Source: JANNVZ01 sp046153915 (lineage in GTDB: Bacteria; Bacteroidota; Bacteroidia; Flavobacteriales_D; Sanyastnellaceae). Taken from it: 7,496 nucleotides of DNA. The number at the start of each line of letters is the position of its first letter. The stretch's first letter is position 1. Of the stretch, positions 1 to 5,958 are shown in pieces. The notes beneath the pieces were generated by a model. The model was not told the DNA's origin. It made no database searches and was given only the letters and a program-made list of their open reading frames with translations. The stretch is taken from assembly GCA_046153915.1 (NCBI GenBank), contig JBJXFC010000107.1, forward strand, positions 1-7,496, given 5' to 3'. Both the position numbers and the translations under genes were made by a program.

Positions 1-119
1 CGTTGTCCTTGCGCATCAACCTTATTAACTTCACCATCCAGGCCGTAGCCGACAGTGCACAGGAATCCAAGCAAGACGGCCAGGGAAAATCGCAAATAGG
101 AAGTGGAACTGAAAATCAT
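1..119 (-). CDS. N-terminus of an exported protein, possibly MORN/YwqK-like (cut by window edge)
   Basis: The ATG at 119-117 opens a frame that stays open to the window edge, giving 40 residues. The last codon is CGN, so it is Arg whatever the next base is. Residues 1-10 are polar with an Arg. Residues 11-26 form a hydrophobic core (FSLAVLLGFLCTVGYG), as in a Sec signal peptide. No canonical lipobox surrounds the single Cys, so a lipoprotein is unlikely. The mature start reads GEVNKVDAQGQR. This resembles the N-proximal segment (NxxDxQGxK/R, then a Gly-Trp repeat) of Bacteroidota MORN-repeat proteins often labelled YwqK-type antitoxins. That assignment is inference from about twelve residues only. 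The start lies 60 nt after the dehydrogenase stop on the same strand, so the two could share a transcript. No separate promoter is evident in the gap. Confidence 0.6.
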   Translation of the reverse strand, partial: MIFSSTSYLRFSLAVLLGFLCTVGYGLDGEVNKVDAQGQ

Positions 120-179
120 GAGTATAAGCGTTAGGTTTTGTCTTTCAACAAAAAAGTATCGCCTATACGTGAGCAGAAC

Positions 180-1151
180 CTAGGGTGTTACATCCGATTC
201 AACTTTTTTTCTAGCCCGGATCTCCGTGATCATGGTGGAAACGAGCCGGTTCAGATCGAATTGAGGAGCCCAGCCCCAATCTGCCCGGGCATGACTGTCG
301 TTGATGCTATTGGGCCACGAATCTGCCAATGCCTGACGAAAATCCGGTGCGTAATCGATTGTAAAATCAGGAATCAGATGGCGAATTTCGCTGGCCAATT
401 GATCAGGTGTAAAACTGCATCCAGCCAGATTGTAGCTACTTCTGATTTTGATTTGCTCTGCCGGAGCTTGCATGATGTTAATCGTTGCACGGATGGCGTC
501 GTCCATCATCATCATTGGCAGCATGGTTTTGGCCGATAAAAATGAGGTATACTGACCACTTTCTATGGCGTGATAAAAGATATCTACGGCATAATCGGTT
601 GTTCCACCTCCTGGTTCGGAGCGAAATCCAATAAGACCGGGATATCGCAAACTTCGCACATCAACACCGTATTTGGAGTGATAATATTCGGCCCATCGTT
701 CTCCGGAAAGTTTAGAAATTCCATAAACGGAACTTGGCTCCATAATGGTGTACTGTGGAGTATCGTCTTTGGGAGTATTGGGGCCAAAAGCGGCAATACT
801 GCTGGGCCAGAATACTTTAGCAATCTTTTTTTCCTTCGCCAGATCAAGTACATGGAATAATCCTTCCATGTTGAGTTTCCAGGCAAAATCAGGTCGCTGT
901 TCCGAGGTAGCTGATAAGAGCGCAGCCAAAAGGTAAACCTCCGTAACGCTGTGTTTTTCAATGATTCGCTCTAACTCGGGTTTATTCAGTACGTCGAGTA
1001 TTTCGAACGGACCGTCTTTCAGCAAGCCATCTGTCAATGGATTTACATCCGATGCAACTATTTGCTCGTTACCAAATTGTTGTCGTAAAGCTAAGGTGAG
1101 CTCGATTCCAATTTGACCAGATGCCCCTATTATAAGCGTTTTTCCTTTCAT
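180..1151 (-). CDS. tdh: L-threonine 3-dehydrogenase, short-chain dehydrogenase (SDR) type
   Basis: This cytoplasmic enzyme would oxidise L-threonine with NAD+ to 2-amino-3-ketobutyrate, which Kbl normally splits into glycine and acetyl-CoA. The 323-residue length suits the SDR-type TDH family. Visible features are the Rossmann loop GASGQIG (residues 9-15), an acidic Asp35 after VAS that suits NAD+, the active-site region WPSSIAAFG (Ser117/Ser118), and the Tyr143-x3-Lys147 pair in SSVYGISK. Family-specific blocks follow: RYPGLIG, GGTTDYAVDIFY, LPMMMMDDAIRAT, SFTPDQLASEI, and DFRQALADSWPNSI near the end. These distinguish it from generic UDP-sugar epimerases. The frame extends upstream to 1214. 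I chose the ATG at 1151 because the Rossmann motif begins eight residues later, a purine-rich AGGGGGG tract sits just upstream, and the promoter candidate overlaps the longer version. No kbl gene is in the window. Its stop is TAG at 180-182. Confidence 0.92.
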   Translation of the reverse strand: MKGKTLIIGASGQIGIELTLALRQQFGNEQIVASDVNPLTDGLLKDGPFEILDVLNKPELERIIEKHSVTEVYLLAALLSATSEQRPDFAWKLNMEGLFHVLDLAKEKKIAKVFWPSSIAAFGPNTPKDDTPQYTIMEPSSVYGISKLSGERWAEYYHSKYGVDVRSLRYPGLIGFRSEPGGGTTDYAVDIFYHAIESGQYTSFLSAKTMLPMMMMDDAIRATINIMQAPAEQIKIRSSYNLAGCSFTPDQLASEIRHLIPDFTIDYAPDFRQALADSWPNSINDSHARADWGWAPQFDLNRLVSTMITEIRARKKVESDVTP

Positions 1152-1184
1152 TTTCCCCCCTGCGATGTCATTTATCGTCGCAAG

Positions 1185-1214
1185 CAAAAGTAAAAATGTG
1201 TGTTCAAGTTCCAA
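1185..1214 (-). promoter_or_regulatory. Bacteroidota-type promoter for tdh
   Basis: On the minus strand, TTG (1214-1212) is followed by exactly 19 nt and then TACTTTTG (1192-1185). This matches the TTG-N17-23-TAnnTTTG consensus known for Flavobacterium and Bacteroides sigma-A. Transcription would start near 1178, leaving a leader of roughly 27 nt before the ATG at 1151. The match is by eye; there is no transcript evidence. Confidence 0.6.
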
Positions 1215-1259
1215 CTGAATTTTTAACTCATTATTACCATTGCATAACGATACGCTCGC

Positions 1260-1418
1260 TTAAGGGGGTTTGAGAATTTCTTTTTGAGCTATCCTGCTTG
1301 AAACGAAGGCTTTCCAAAAAGACGACTCAATGGATTTTATAAGTGTGTTCGGGTAACTGACCCATTTCATGGTATCATTGCCATCCAGTTGGGTGAAGTT
1401 GTAAATTGATCCAACCAT
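1260..1418 (-). CDS. Small open frame, 52 residues, unknown; may be a gene remnant
   Basis: An ATG at 1418-1416 opens a 53-codon frame ending in TAA at 1262-1260, in the otherwise empty gap between tdh and the sigma factor. An in-frame stop lies four codons upstream, so it is not the visible tail of a longer frame. AAAGG sits just before the ATG and could act as a weak ribosome site. The product has a mixed, protein-like composition (MVGSIYNFTQLDGNDTMKWV at the start, a middle with SSFWKAFVSSR, ending EILKPP) and no signal peptide or membrane segment. I do not recognise a family. It could be a real small protein, the decayed end of a lost gene, or chance. No good minus-strand promoter is visible upstream. 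Any promoter for the divergent sigma gene would have to lie inside or beside it. Confidence 0.3.
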   Translation of the reverse strand: MVGSIYNFTQLDGNDTMKWVSYPNTLIKSIESSFWKAFVSSRIAQKEILKPP

Positions 1419-1441
1419 AACCTTTTATCCCTATTTTATCT

Positions 1442-1975
1442 GTGCTTTTGGCTTTATTTAGACCTGAACAACATTTTGAAGAACTTTCTTTGGCTGAATA
1501 CCAGGCCATATTCAAGGAATTCTTCAAACCCATTCGGAATTTTATCTATTTCAAGTGCTCAGATATGGATATGGCCGAGGATTTGGCTCAGGATACCTTT
1601 CTAAAACTCTGGGAAACAAGGTCTCGAATCGATAAAAGAACGGTCAAAGCATATCTCTATACCATCGCTCAAAACAATACAATCAATCAGCTTAAACGCA
1701 AACAGTTGATGTATAAGTTTATGAAAAAACCGGCTAGTGACAGGGATTATGACACTCCCGAAAAACTCGCCGAGATGAATCAATATGAAGAGAAACTCGC
1801 CGCTGTTATTGCAGGTTTACCTGATGGCGGACGCGAAGTTTTTCTCATGAACAGGCTCGAAGATCTGACCTACAACGAAATTGCAGAGCGTTTGGGATTG
1901 TCTGTTAAAGCCATCGAAAAAAGAATGAGCAAAGTCCTGAAAATCTTCAGGGAAGAACTAGGCACCGAAATTTGA
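1442..1975 (+). CDS. ECF-family RNA polymerase sigma factor (sigma-70, group 4)
   Basis: This protein should direct RNA polymerase to a specific promoter set. At 177 residues it has the two-domain layout of ECF sigma factors. Region 2 spans about residues 20-92, with DMAEDLAQDTFLKLWE (residues 43-58) as the conserved 2.1/2.2 segment and the promoter-melting stretch YLYTIAQNNTINQLKR after it. A variable linker (about 93-118) leads to region 4, with LPDGGREVFLMNRLEDLTY and the helix-turn-helix EIAERLGLSVKAIEKRMSKVL (residues 146-166). The frame has no ATG before codon 42, which would remove most of region 2. The start must therefore be non-ATG: GTG at 1442, or TTG at 1448 or 1490. An in-frame stop at 1418 limits any further extension. 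No anti-sigma factor (FecR or zinc-binding type) is adjacent. The next gene, a methyltransferase, begins 5 nt later. The regulon cannot be inferred from this sequence. Confidence 0.88.
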   Translation: MLLALFRPEQHFEELSLAEYQAIFKEFFKPIRNFIYFKCSDMDMAEDLAQDTFLKLWETRSRIDKRTVKAYLYTIAQNNTINQLKRKQLMYKFMKKPASDRDYDTPEKLAEMNQYEEKLAAVIAGLPDGGREVFLMNRLEDLTYNEIAERLGLSVKAIEKRMSKVLKIFREELGTEI

Positions 1976-1980
1976 TTTTT

Positions 1981-2781
1981 ATGATCATGGGTGACGCACT
2001 TTTTGAATTAAGGTCGTGGCTCCGGCATAGGCTGTCCGCAGGTGGCCCACATCAGGTGCATTCTCCGCTCGTATTTCGTCTACTCACACAAGTGCTGGTA
2101 CCTCAAAAAAAGTATTATGCATTTGAGGAATTGAATACCAGACGTGAAGCCTTATTGAAAGACTATACAAAACTTGAGATCCTTGATTACGGAGCGGGAT
2201 CAAGAAAAAATTTCTCAGATAATTCCAGGAAAGTCGCTGATATAGCAAGACTCAGTCTGCAAAGAAGCCATTGTGCAGAAGCCTTATTCTATATCATCCG
2301 CGATTTGCAGCCAACCTCTGCCATCGAGTTGGGAACTTCGCTCGGACTCACAACAGCGTACATGGCAAAAGGCTGTACAGAGTGCCAGTGGACTTCCATG
2401 GAAGGTGCGCCCAAAGTGGCCGATTTTGCGAGAAATCTACTCCGCCAATTGGATGTAACCAATGTTGAAATAGTGACGGGAAATTTTGACGATTTACTTC
2501 CAATGTATTGCAGCAAAAATCAGAAACTTGATTTTGCCTTCATCGACGGTAATCACCGCTATGAGCCTACAATGCGATACTTCTATTGGTTAAGCCCTTT
2601 GGCCAGTGAAAACGCGGTTTTTATCCTGGATGATATTCATTGGTCGCCCGAAATGGAAAAAGCCTGGAACGAAATCCAAAATTCTAACCTTATCAGCGTA
2701 AGTATCGACTTCTTTCACTTCGGAATGATTTTTTTTCGTAGTGGAATTGAAAAGCAAAAGTTTATTCTTCGACTACCCTGA
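1981..2781 (+). CDS. Class I SAM-dependent methyltransferase, probable O-methyltransferase-like
   Basis: A 266-residue cytoplasmic protein with a Rossmann-type SAM-binding fold. The N-terminus carries HQVHSPLVFRLL, a segment I recall from Bacteroidota members of this family. A first glycine loop, LDYGAGS, follows at about residues 68-74. The main SAM motif AIELGTSLGLTTAYMA is at about 114-129, with an acidic Glu in SMEGAP at about 141. The post-III segment is FAFIDGNHRYEPTMRYF at about 185-201, and a downstream acidic pair lies in FILDDIHW (214-221). The IDGNH and DDIHW signatures match the Methyltransf_24/YrrM-like group, but the substrate is unknown. The ATG at 1981 is 5 nt after the sigma stop; the ATG at 1987 would shorten it by two residues. 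The tight spacing suggests translational coupling with the sigma factor. No terminator is visible after its stop. Confidence 0.82.
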   Translation: MIMGDALFELRSWLRHRLSAGGPHQVHSPLVFRLLTQVLVPQKKYYAFEELNTRREALLKDYTKLEILDYGAGSRKNFSDNSRKVADIARLSLQRSHCAEALFYIIRDLQPTSAIELGTSLGLTTAYMAKGCTECQWTSMEGAPKVADFARNLLRQLDVTNVEIVTGNFDDLLPMYCSKNQKLDFAFIDGNHRYEPTMRYFYWLSPLASENAVFILDDIHWSPEMEKAWNEIQNSNLISVSIDFFHFGMIFFRSGIEKQKFILRLP

Positions 2782-2798
2782 TACAAATTAACTTTTCA

Positions 2799-2831
2799 TT
2801 TCGCGAATTCTGGCACGGTTCTTTACTTTTG
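2799..2831 (+). promoter_or_regulatory. Bacteroidota-type promoter before the small exported protein
   Basis: TACTTTTG at 2824-2831 is an exact TAnnTTTG -7 element. TTTC at 2799-2802, 21 nt upstream, is a one-mismatch version of the TTTG -33 element. Transcription would begin near 2838, about 22 nt before the ATG. The ten bases TTTACTTTTG are identical to those around the tdh -7 element. The weak -33 element lowers confidence. Confidence 0.5.
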
Positions 2832-2859
2832 GCAAACTTTAAAATAATAAAACCAATTA

Positions 2860-3390
2860 ATGAAAATGAAGAAAATTCTCGTTCTGGCCATTGCGGCCCT
2901 TCCACTTTTTGCATTTGCTCAGGACAAAAAGGAAACTGTTCAGAAAAGTGACGCAAAAACAACTGAAAAACCTGTACTTACGAACCCAGAAAATATTTTT
3001 ATAGAATTGGTTGTAACACAAGGACCTGTTGGATCTGTAATCAAAGCAGATGTTGGTCGTGAGTCTATTGCAACGCTATCTGACAAAGAACTTGTAAAAC
3101 AATTGGGTGAATTGAGAACGACATCGTTTTCCAATATGCCTGATGCATTGAACTTTTTGGCAAGTATTGGCTTCAAATACCAAAACTCGTACATTGTTTA
3201 TGACAAAGATGGCAAAGCAGAAACTCACCTTGTTTTTGAAAAACGCATCAATAAAAAACCTGCCGGAGATGGCACTTCGAAACCAGCACGTCCGGAGCGC
3301 CCTGCAGTAGATACTAAAGGTGATTCAAAACCATCGGATACCAAGCCAACCGAGAAAAAACCGGCACCTAAACCGGTTGAAAAGAAATAA
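2860..3390 (+). CDS. Small exported protein of unknown function with a Lys/Pro-rich tail
   Basis: A 176-residue product. Residues 1-20 are a clear signal peptide: basic MKMKK, hydrophobic core ILVLAIAALPLF, then AFA before Gln21, giving a mature protein of about 156 residues. A compact core (about 42-130) holds ENIFIELVVTQ, a Ser/Asp/Lys segment, and DALNFLASIGFKYQNSYIVY followed by ETHLVFEKRI. This last part resembles small Bacteroidota proteins in which a DALNxxxxxG(W/F) helix precedes a HxxxKK strand; that comparison is from memory. Residues 131-176 are low-complexity, rich in Lys, Pro, Asp and Thr, and likely disordered. There is no lipobox, membrane anchor or T9SS tail, so a periplasmic location is the simplest reading. 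The ATG at 2866 is a possible alternative start. It appears monocistronic, between its own promoter candidate and a strong terminator. Confidence 0.8.
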   Translation: MKMKKILVLAIAALPLFAFAQDKKETVQKSDAKTTEKPVLTNPENIFIELVVTQGPVGSVIKADVGRESIATLSDKELVKQLGELRTTSFSNMPDALNFLASIGFKYQNSYIVYDKDGKAETHLVFEKRINKKPAGDGTSKPARPERPAVDTKGDSKPSDTKPTEKKPAPKPVEKK

Positions 3391-3414
3391 ATGAACTTTG
3401 TTCACTTTGAAACC

Positions 3415-3452
3415 AAAAGCCTTTCCACCTTTGCGGAAAGGCTTTTTTTTTT
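3415..3452 (+). terminator. Rho-independent terminator after the small exported protein
   Basis: GCCTTTCC (3419-3426) pairs with GGAAAGGC (3435-3442) around an 8-nt loop. The stem is extended by AAAA (3415-3418) against the first four of ten T residues (3443-3452). This is a strong intrinsic terminator for the gene ending at 3390. It stops only 5 nt before the ATG of the histidine kinase, which is unusually close. Confidence 0.88.
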
Positions 3453-3457
3453 AAATC

Positions 3458-4390
3458 ATGCAATCCGAACGCAAGGAACGTCGCACCTTATTTATCCTGT
3501 ATGTGTTAGCCGCATACATCTTCTTCCAGGTATGCTGGTGGGGTTATAGCCTCGCTATGGCTCACTACCATCATATTCTGTCTGTACACCCAAATGAAAT
3601 CGAACAGCAAGAGCTTTTCAAGAAAAAAATCTGGATGATTGCCGGAGAAGGTGGTGTCTTTCTAATCCTGCTTCTGCTAGGCTTCTGGTATGTAAAAAAG
3701 ACCATTATTCGTGAACTGAGACTGGCTCAAAGAGAAAAAACATTTTTGCTTTCCGTAACGCATGAATTGAAAACTCCCGTTGCAGCCATTCGTCTTTTTC
3801 TGGAGACATTGAAGACACGCAAACTCGATGAACAGCAGTCGCAGCAGATCGTTCAGGATGCTTTGAAAGAAACGGAACGACTTCAAAACATGAGTGAAAA
3901 TATTCTGTTGGCAACTCGTTTCGATCAACTCGAAGACGGCAGAATAATTGAAAGTTTTAATCTGAGCGAATTGCTCGAAAACCTCGCTAACCGATTTAAC
4001 CGGATTGCCAACGGGCGCATTGAATCACAGATTACACATCAGATCATGTACAAAGGCGACAGAGAATTATTGCGAGCGCTTTTTTACAATCTCATCGAGA
4101 ATGCATTGAAATACTCGGGCAATAAAGGGAAAGTAGTAATTCGGCTGGAGCCAACCGAAAGGCAGATTCTGGCGCAGATAGCTGATGAAGGACCCGGCAT
4201 ACCTGATGAAGAAAAAAAACTCGTTTTCGGCAAATTTTACAGAAGCGGCGACGAGCAGACCAGAAAATACAAAGGCACAGGACTGGGGCTTTACATAGCT
4301 TACAATGTTGCCAAAATGCATCACGCCAAAATTGAAATAAAAGATAACGCCCCTGCAGGAAGCATTTTTGCCGTGTCGTTTAGTAGATAA
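3458..4390 (+). CDS. Membrane sensor histidine kinase, orphan (no adjacent response regulator)
   Basis: A 310-residue two-component sensor kinase of the inner membrane. Two membrane segments, at about residues 11-34 and 59-78, flank a short loop of about 24 residues containing His36, His38, His39 and His44. There is no HAMP or PAS domain. The dimerisation/phosphoacceptor domain starts near residue 90; the H-box FLLSVTHELKTP places the phosphorylated His at 102. The ATPase domain has the N-box NLIENALKYS (Asn215), G1 DEGPGIP (243-249), an F-box at FGKFYR, and G2 GTGLGLYIA (273-281), so all kinase boxes are intact. The ATG at 3458 gives a short basic N-terminus before the first membrane helix. 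No clear ribosome site precedes it. It ends in tandem TAA stops, with gpmI starting 4 nt after the first. The cognate regulator must lie elsewhere. The signal is unknown. Confidence 0.92.
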   Translation: MQSERKERRTLFILYVLAAYIFFQVCWWGYSLAMAHYHHILSVHPNEIEQQELFKKKIWMIAGEGGVFLILLLLGFWYVKKTIIRELRLAQREKTFLLSVTHELKTPVAAIRLFLETLKTRKLDEQQSQQIVQDALKETERLQNMSENILLATRFDQLEDGRIIESFNLSELLENLANRFNRIANGRIESQITHQIMYKGDRELLRALFYNLIENALKYSGNKGKVVIRLEPTERQILAQIADEGPGIPDEEKKLVFGKFYRSGDEQTRKYKGTGLGLYIAYNVAKMHHAKIEIKDNAPAGSIFAVSFSR

Positions 4391-4394
4391 TAAA

Positions 4395-5912
4395 ATGAAT
4401 ACAAAAAAAGTTTGCCTCATCATTTTGGATGGATGGGGTCATGGTAGAAAAGACGCGAGCAATGCAATTTATATTGCCAATACACCCTTTACTGATGAGC
4501 TATACACGCGTGAACCTCATGCCGAACTTCGCACAGATGGCGAAAATGTAGGTTTACCCGAAGGTCAAATGGGCAATAGTGAAGTGGGTCATACAAACAT
4601 TGGCGCTGGTCGCATTGTATATCAGGATTTGGTTAGAATCAATGTAGATATCCGCAATGGTGATTTTCAGAAAAACAAAGTTTTACTGGAATCGATGCGT
4701 CATGCCAGAGAGAACAATGTAAAACTTCACTTCTTGGGGCTGGTGAGTGATGGCGGTGTTCATTCTCACATAGAACATCTTAAAGCACTTTGTGATCTTG
4801 CCAAAATCGAACAAGTACCGGCTTTTGTTCACGTTTTTACAGACGGCCGCGATACCGATCCGAAGAGTGGGCTCGCTTTTATTGAGCAGGTTGAAAAACA
4901 CATTTCAAATACGACAACAAAATTGGCCAGCGTTATTGGCCGCTATTATGCGATGGACCGGGATAAGCGCTGGGAACGTGTGAAACTCGCCTATGATTTA
5001 TTGGTTCACGGAAAGGGAACAAAAGTGAAATCGGCACATGAAGCTATTGAGAAAGCATATGCACAAAATAAGTCGGATGAATTTATTGAGCCTTCAGTGA
5101 TATGTGATGCTATAGGTAATCCGGTTGCCACAATTCAACCCAATGACGTTGTGATCTGTTTTAATTTCAGAACAGATCGTTGCCGCGAAATTACCCAGGT
5201 GCTTACCCAAACTGATATGTCAGATGCAGGTATGTCCACATTGCCTTTGTATTATGTGACCATGGCCAACTATGACGATACATACAAAAATGTAAAGGTG
5301 GTTTATGACAAAGACAACCTCGCCATGACTCTGGGTGAGGTGCTTTCAATTCATAATAAAACGCAGATTCGTATAGCTGAAACTGAAAAATACCCTCATG
5401 TCACATTTTTCTTCAGTGGTGGAAGAGAGAAAGAGTTTCCGGGTGAAAGAAGAATGATGGTAGCATCACCCAAAGTGGCAACCTACGATTTGCAGCCCGA
5501 GATGAGCGCCCTCGAAGTTACATCCACTATTTGCAAGGAAATGGAAATGGCACCTCCCGATTTTATTTGTCTCAACTTTGCAAATCCGGATATGGTGGGT
5601 CATACAGGTGTTTTTAGTGCAATTGTAAAAGCCGTCGAAACCATTGATGCTTGTTTGAAAAAAGTGGTTGAAACAGGAGAAAGAGCCGGATATTCTTTTA
5701 TCGTAATTGCTGATCATGGCAATGCAGATTTTGCCATAAACGATGATGGTACTCCAAACACGGCACATACTACCAATCCAGTGCCGATCTGGATTATTGA
5801 TAAAGACACAACAAAAGTAAAAAATGGAATTCTGGCAGATGTTGCACCAACGATTCTGCACATGATGGAAATAGAAAAGCCAGATATAATGACTGGCCAT
5901 TCATTGATCTAA
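4395..5912 (+). CDS. gpmI: 2,3-bisphosphoglycerate-independent phosphoglycerate mutase
   Basis: This cytoplasmic glycolytic/gluconeogenic enzyme interconverts 3- and 2-phosphoglycerate using two Mn2+ ions and a phosphoserine intermediate. The 505-residue length fits the family. The N-terminal ILDGWG gives metal ligand Asp12, and GQMGNSEVGH gives catalytic Ser62, the same numbers as in the Geobacillus stearothermophilus enzyme. The substrate-binding domain has FTDGRDTDP, GRYYAMDRDKRWER and NFRTDRCREIT. The C-terminal phosphatase-like metal site has Asp399 and His403 (NPDMVGH), Asp440 and His441 (ADHGNAD), and His458 (TAHTTNP). No key residue is missing. The frame could extend to 4368 inside the kinase gene. 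I chose the ATG at 4395 because it immediately precedes the conserved N-terminus (MNTKKVCLIILDGWG). It is probably co-transcribed with the kinase and ends at a strong terminator. Confidence 0.97.
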   Translation: MNTKKVCLIILDGWGHGRKDASNAIYIANTPFTDELYTREPHAELRTDGENVGLPEGQMGNSEVGHTNIGAGRIVYQDLVRINVDIRNGDFQKNKVLLESMRHARENNVKLHFLGLVSDGGVHSHIEHLKALCDLAKIEQVPAFVHVFTDGRDTDPKSGLAFIEQVEKHISNTTTKLASVIGRYYAMDRDKRWERVKLAYDLLVHGKGTKVKSAHEAIEKAYAQNKSDEFIEPSVICDAIGNPVATIQPNDVVICFNFRTDRCREITQVLTQTDMSDAGMSTLPLYYVTMANYDDTYKNVKVVYDKDNLAMTLGEVLSIHNKTQIRIAETEKYPHVTFFFSGGREKEFPGERRMMVASPKVATYDLQPEMSALEVTSTICKEMEMAPPDFICLNFANPDMVGHTGVFSAIVKAVETIDACLKKVVETGERAGYSFIVIADHGNADFAINDDGTPNTAHTTNPVPIWIIDKDTTKVKNGILADVAPTILHMMEIEKPDIMTGHSLI

Positions 5913-5946
5913 AAAAAAATCCCGCTCAATCAGAGCGGGATTTTTT
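5913..5946. terminator. Bidirectional intrinsic terminator between convergent genes
   Basis: CCCGCTC (5921-5927) pairs with GAGCGGG (5933-5939) around the loop AATCA. The stem is extended by T5920-A5940 and by the A-run (5913-5919) against the T-run (5941-5946). The A-run on one side and T-run on the other allow termination in both directions. It directly follows the gpmI stop and lies 12 nt beyond the stop of the minus-strand secreted-protein gene. Confidence 0.92.
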
Positions 5947-5958
5947 AGCTTGTATTTT

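Noticed and set aside
150..168. Small hairpin with a T-run on the minus strand after tdh, as a terminator
   Set aside because: GTAT and ATAC give only a four-base, AT-rich stem before six T residues. This is too weak to call a terminator.
138..539. Plus-strand open frame of 133 codons overlapping the end of tdh
   Set aside because: It is antisense to a well-supported enzyme gene, has no recognisable domain and a Cys/His-rich composition typical of shadow frames.
1152..1214. Upstream extension of tdh adding 21 residues, starting at 1214
   Set aside because: The extension would lie upstream of the conserved SDR N-terminus, overlaps the promoter candidate, and the ATG at 1151 has a purine-rich tract in front of it.
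1373..1380. TATCATTG as a -7 element for the sigma factor
   Set aside because: It has one mismatch to TAnnTTTG, and no TTG lies at proper spacing upstream (only TTC at 1348-1350). It also leaves a long leader.
3392..3404. Inverted repeat TGAAC-TTT-GTTCA just after the small exported protein as an operator
   Set aside because: The five-base arms are too short to separate from chance, and it lies between a stop codon and a terminator where an operator has no obvious role.
4368..4394. Upstream start of gpmI inside the kinase gene
   Set aside because: It adds nine residues (MPCRLVDNK) not expected in the family. With the ATG at 4395 the metal ligand and catalytic serine fall at residues 12 and 62, as in the characterised enzyme.
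5466..5900. Minus-strand open frame of 144 codons inside gpmI
   Set aside because: It is antisense to the conserved C-terminal half of gpmI, and its Cys/His/Phe-rich composition fits a shadow frame.
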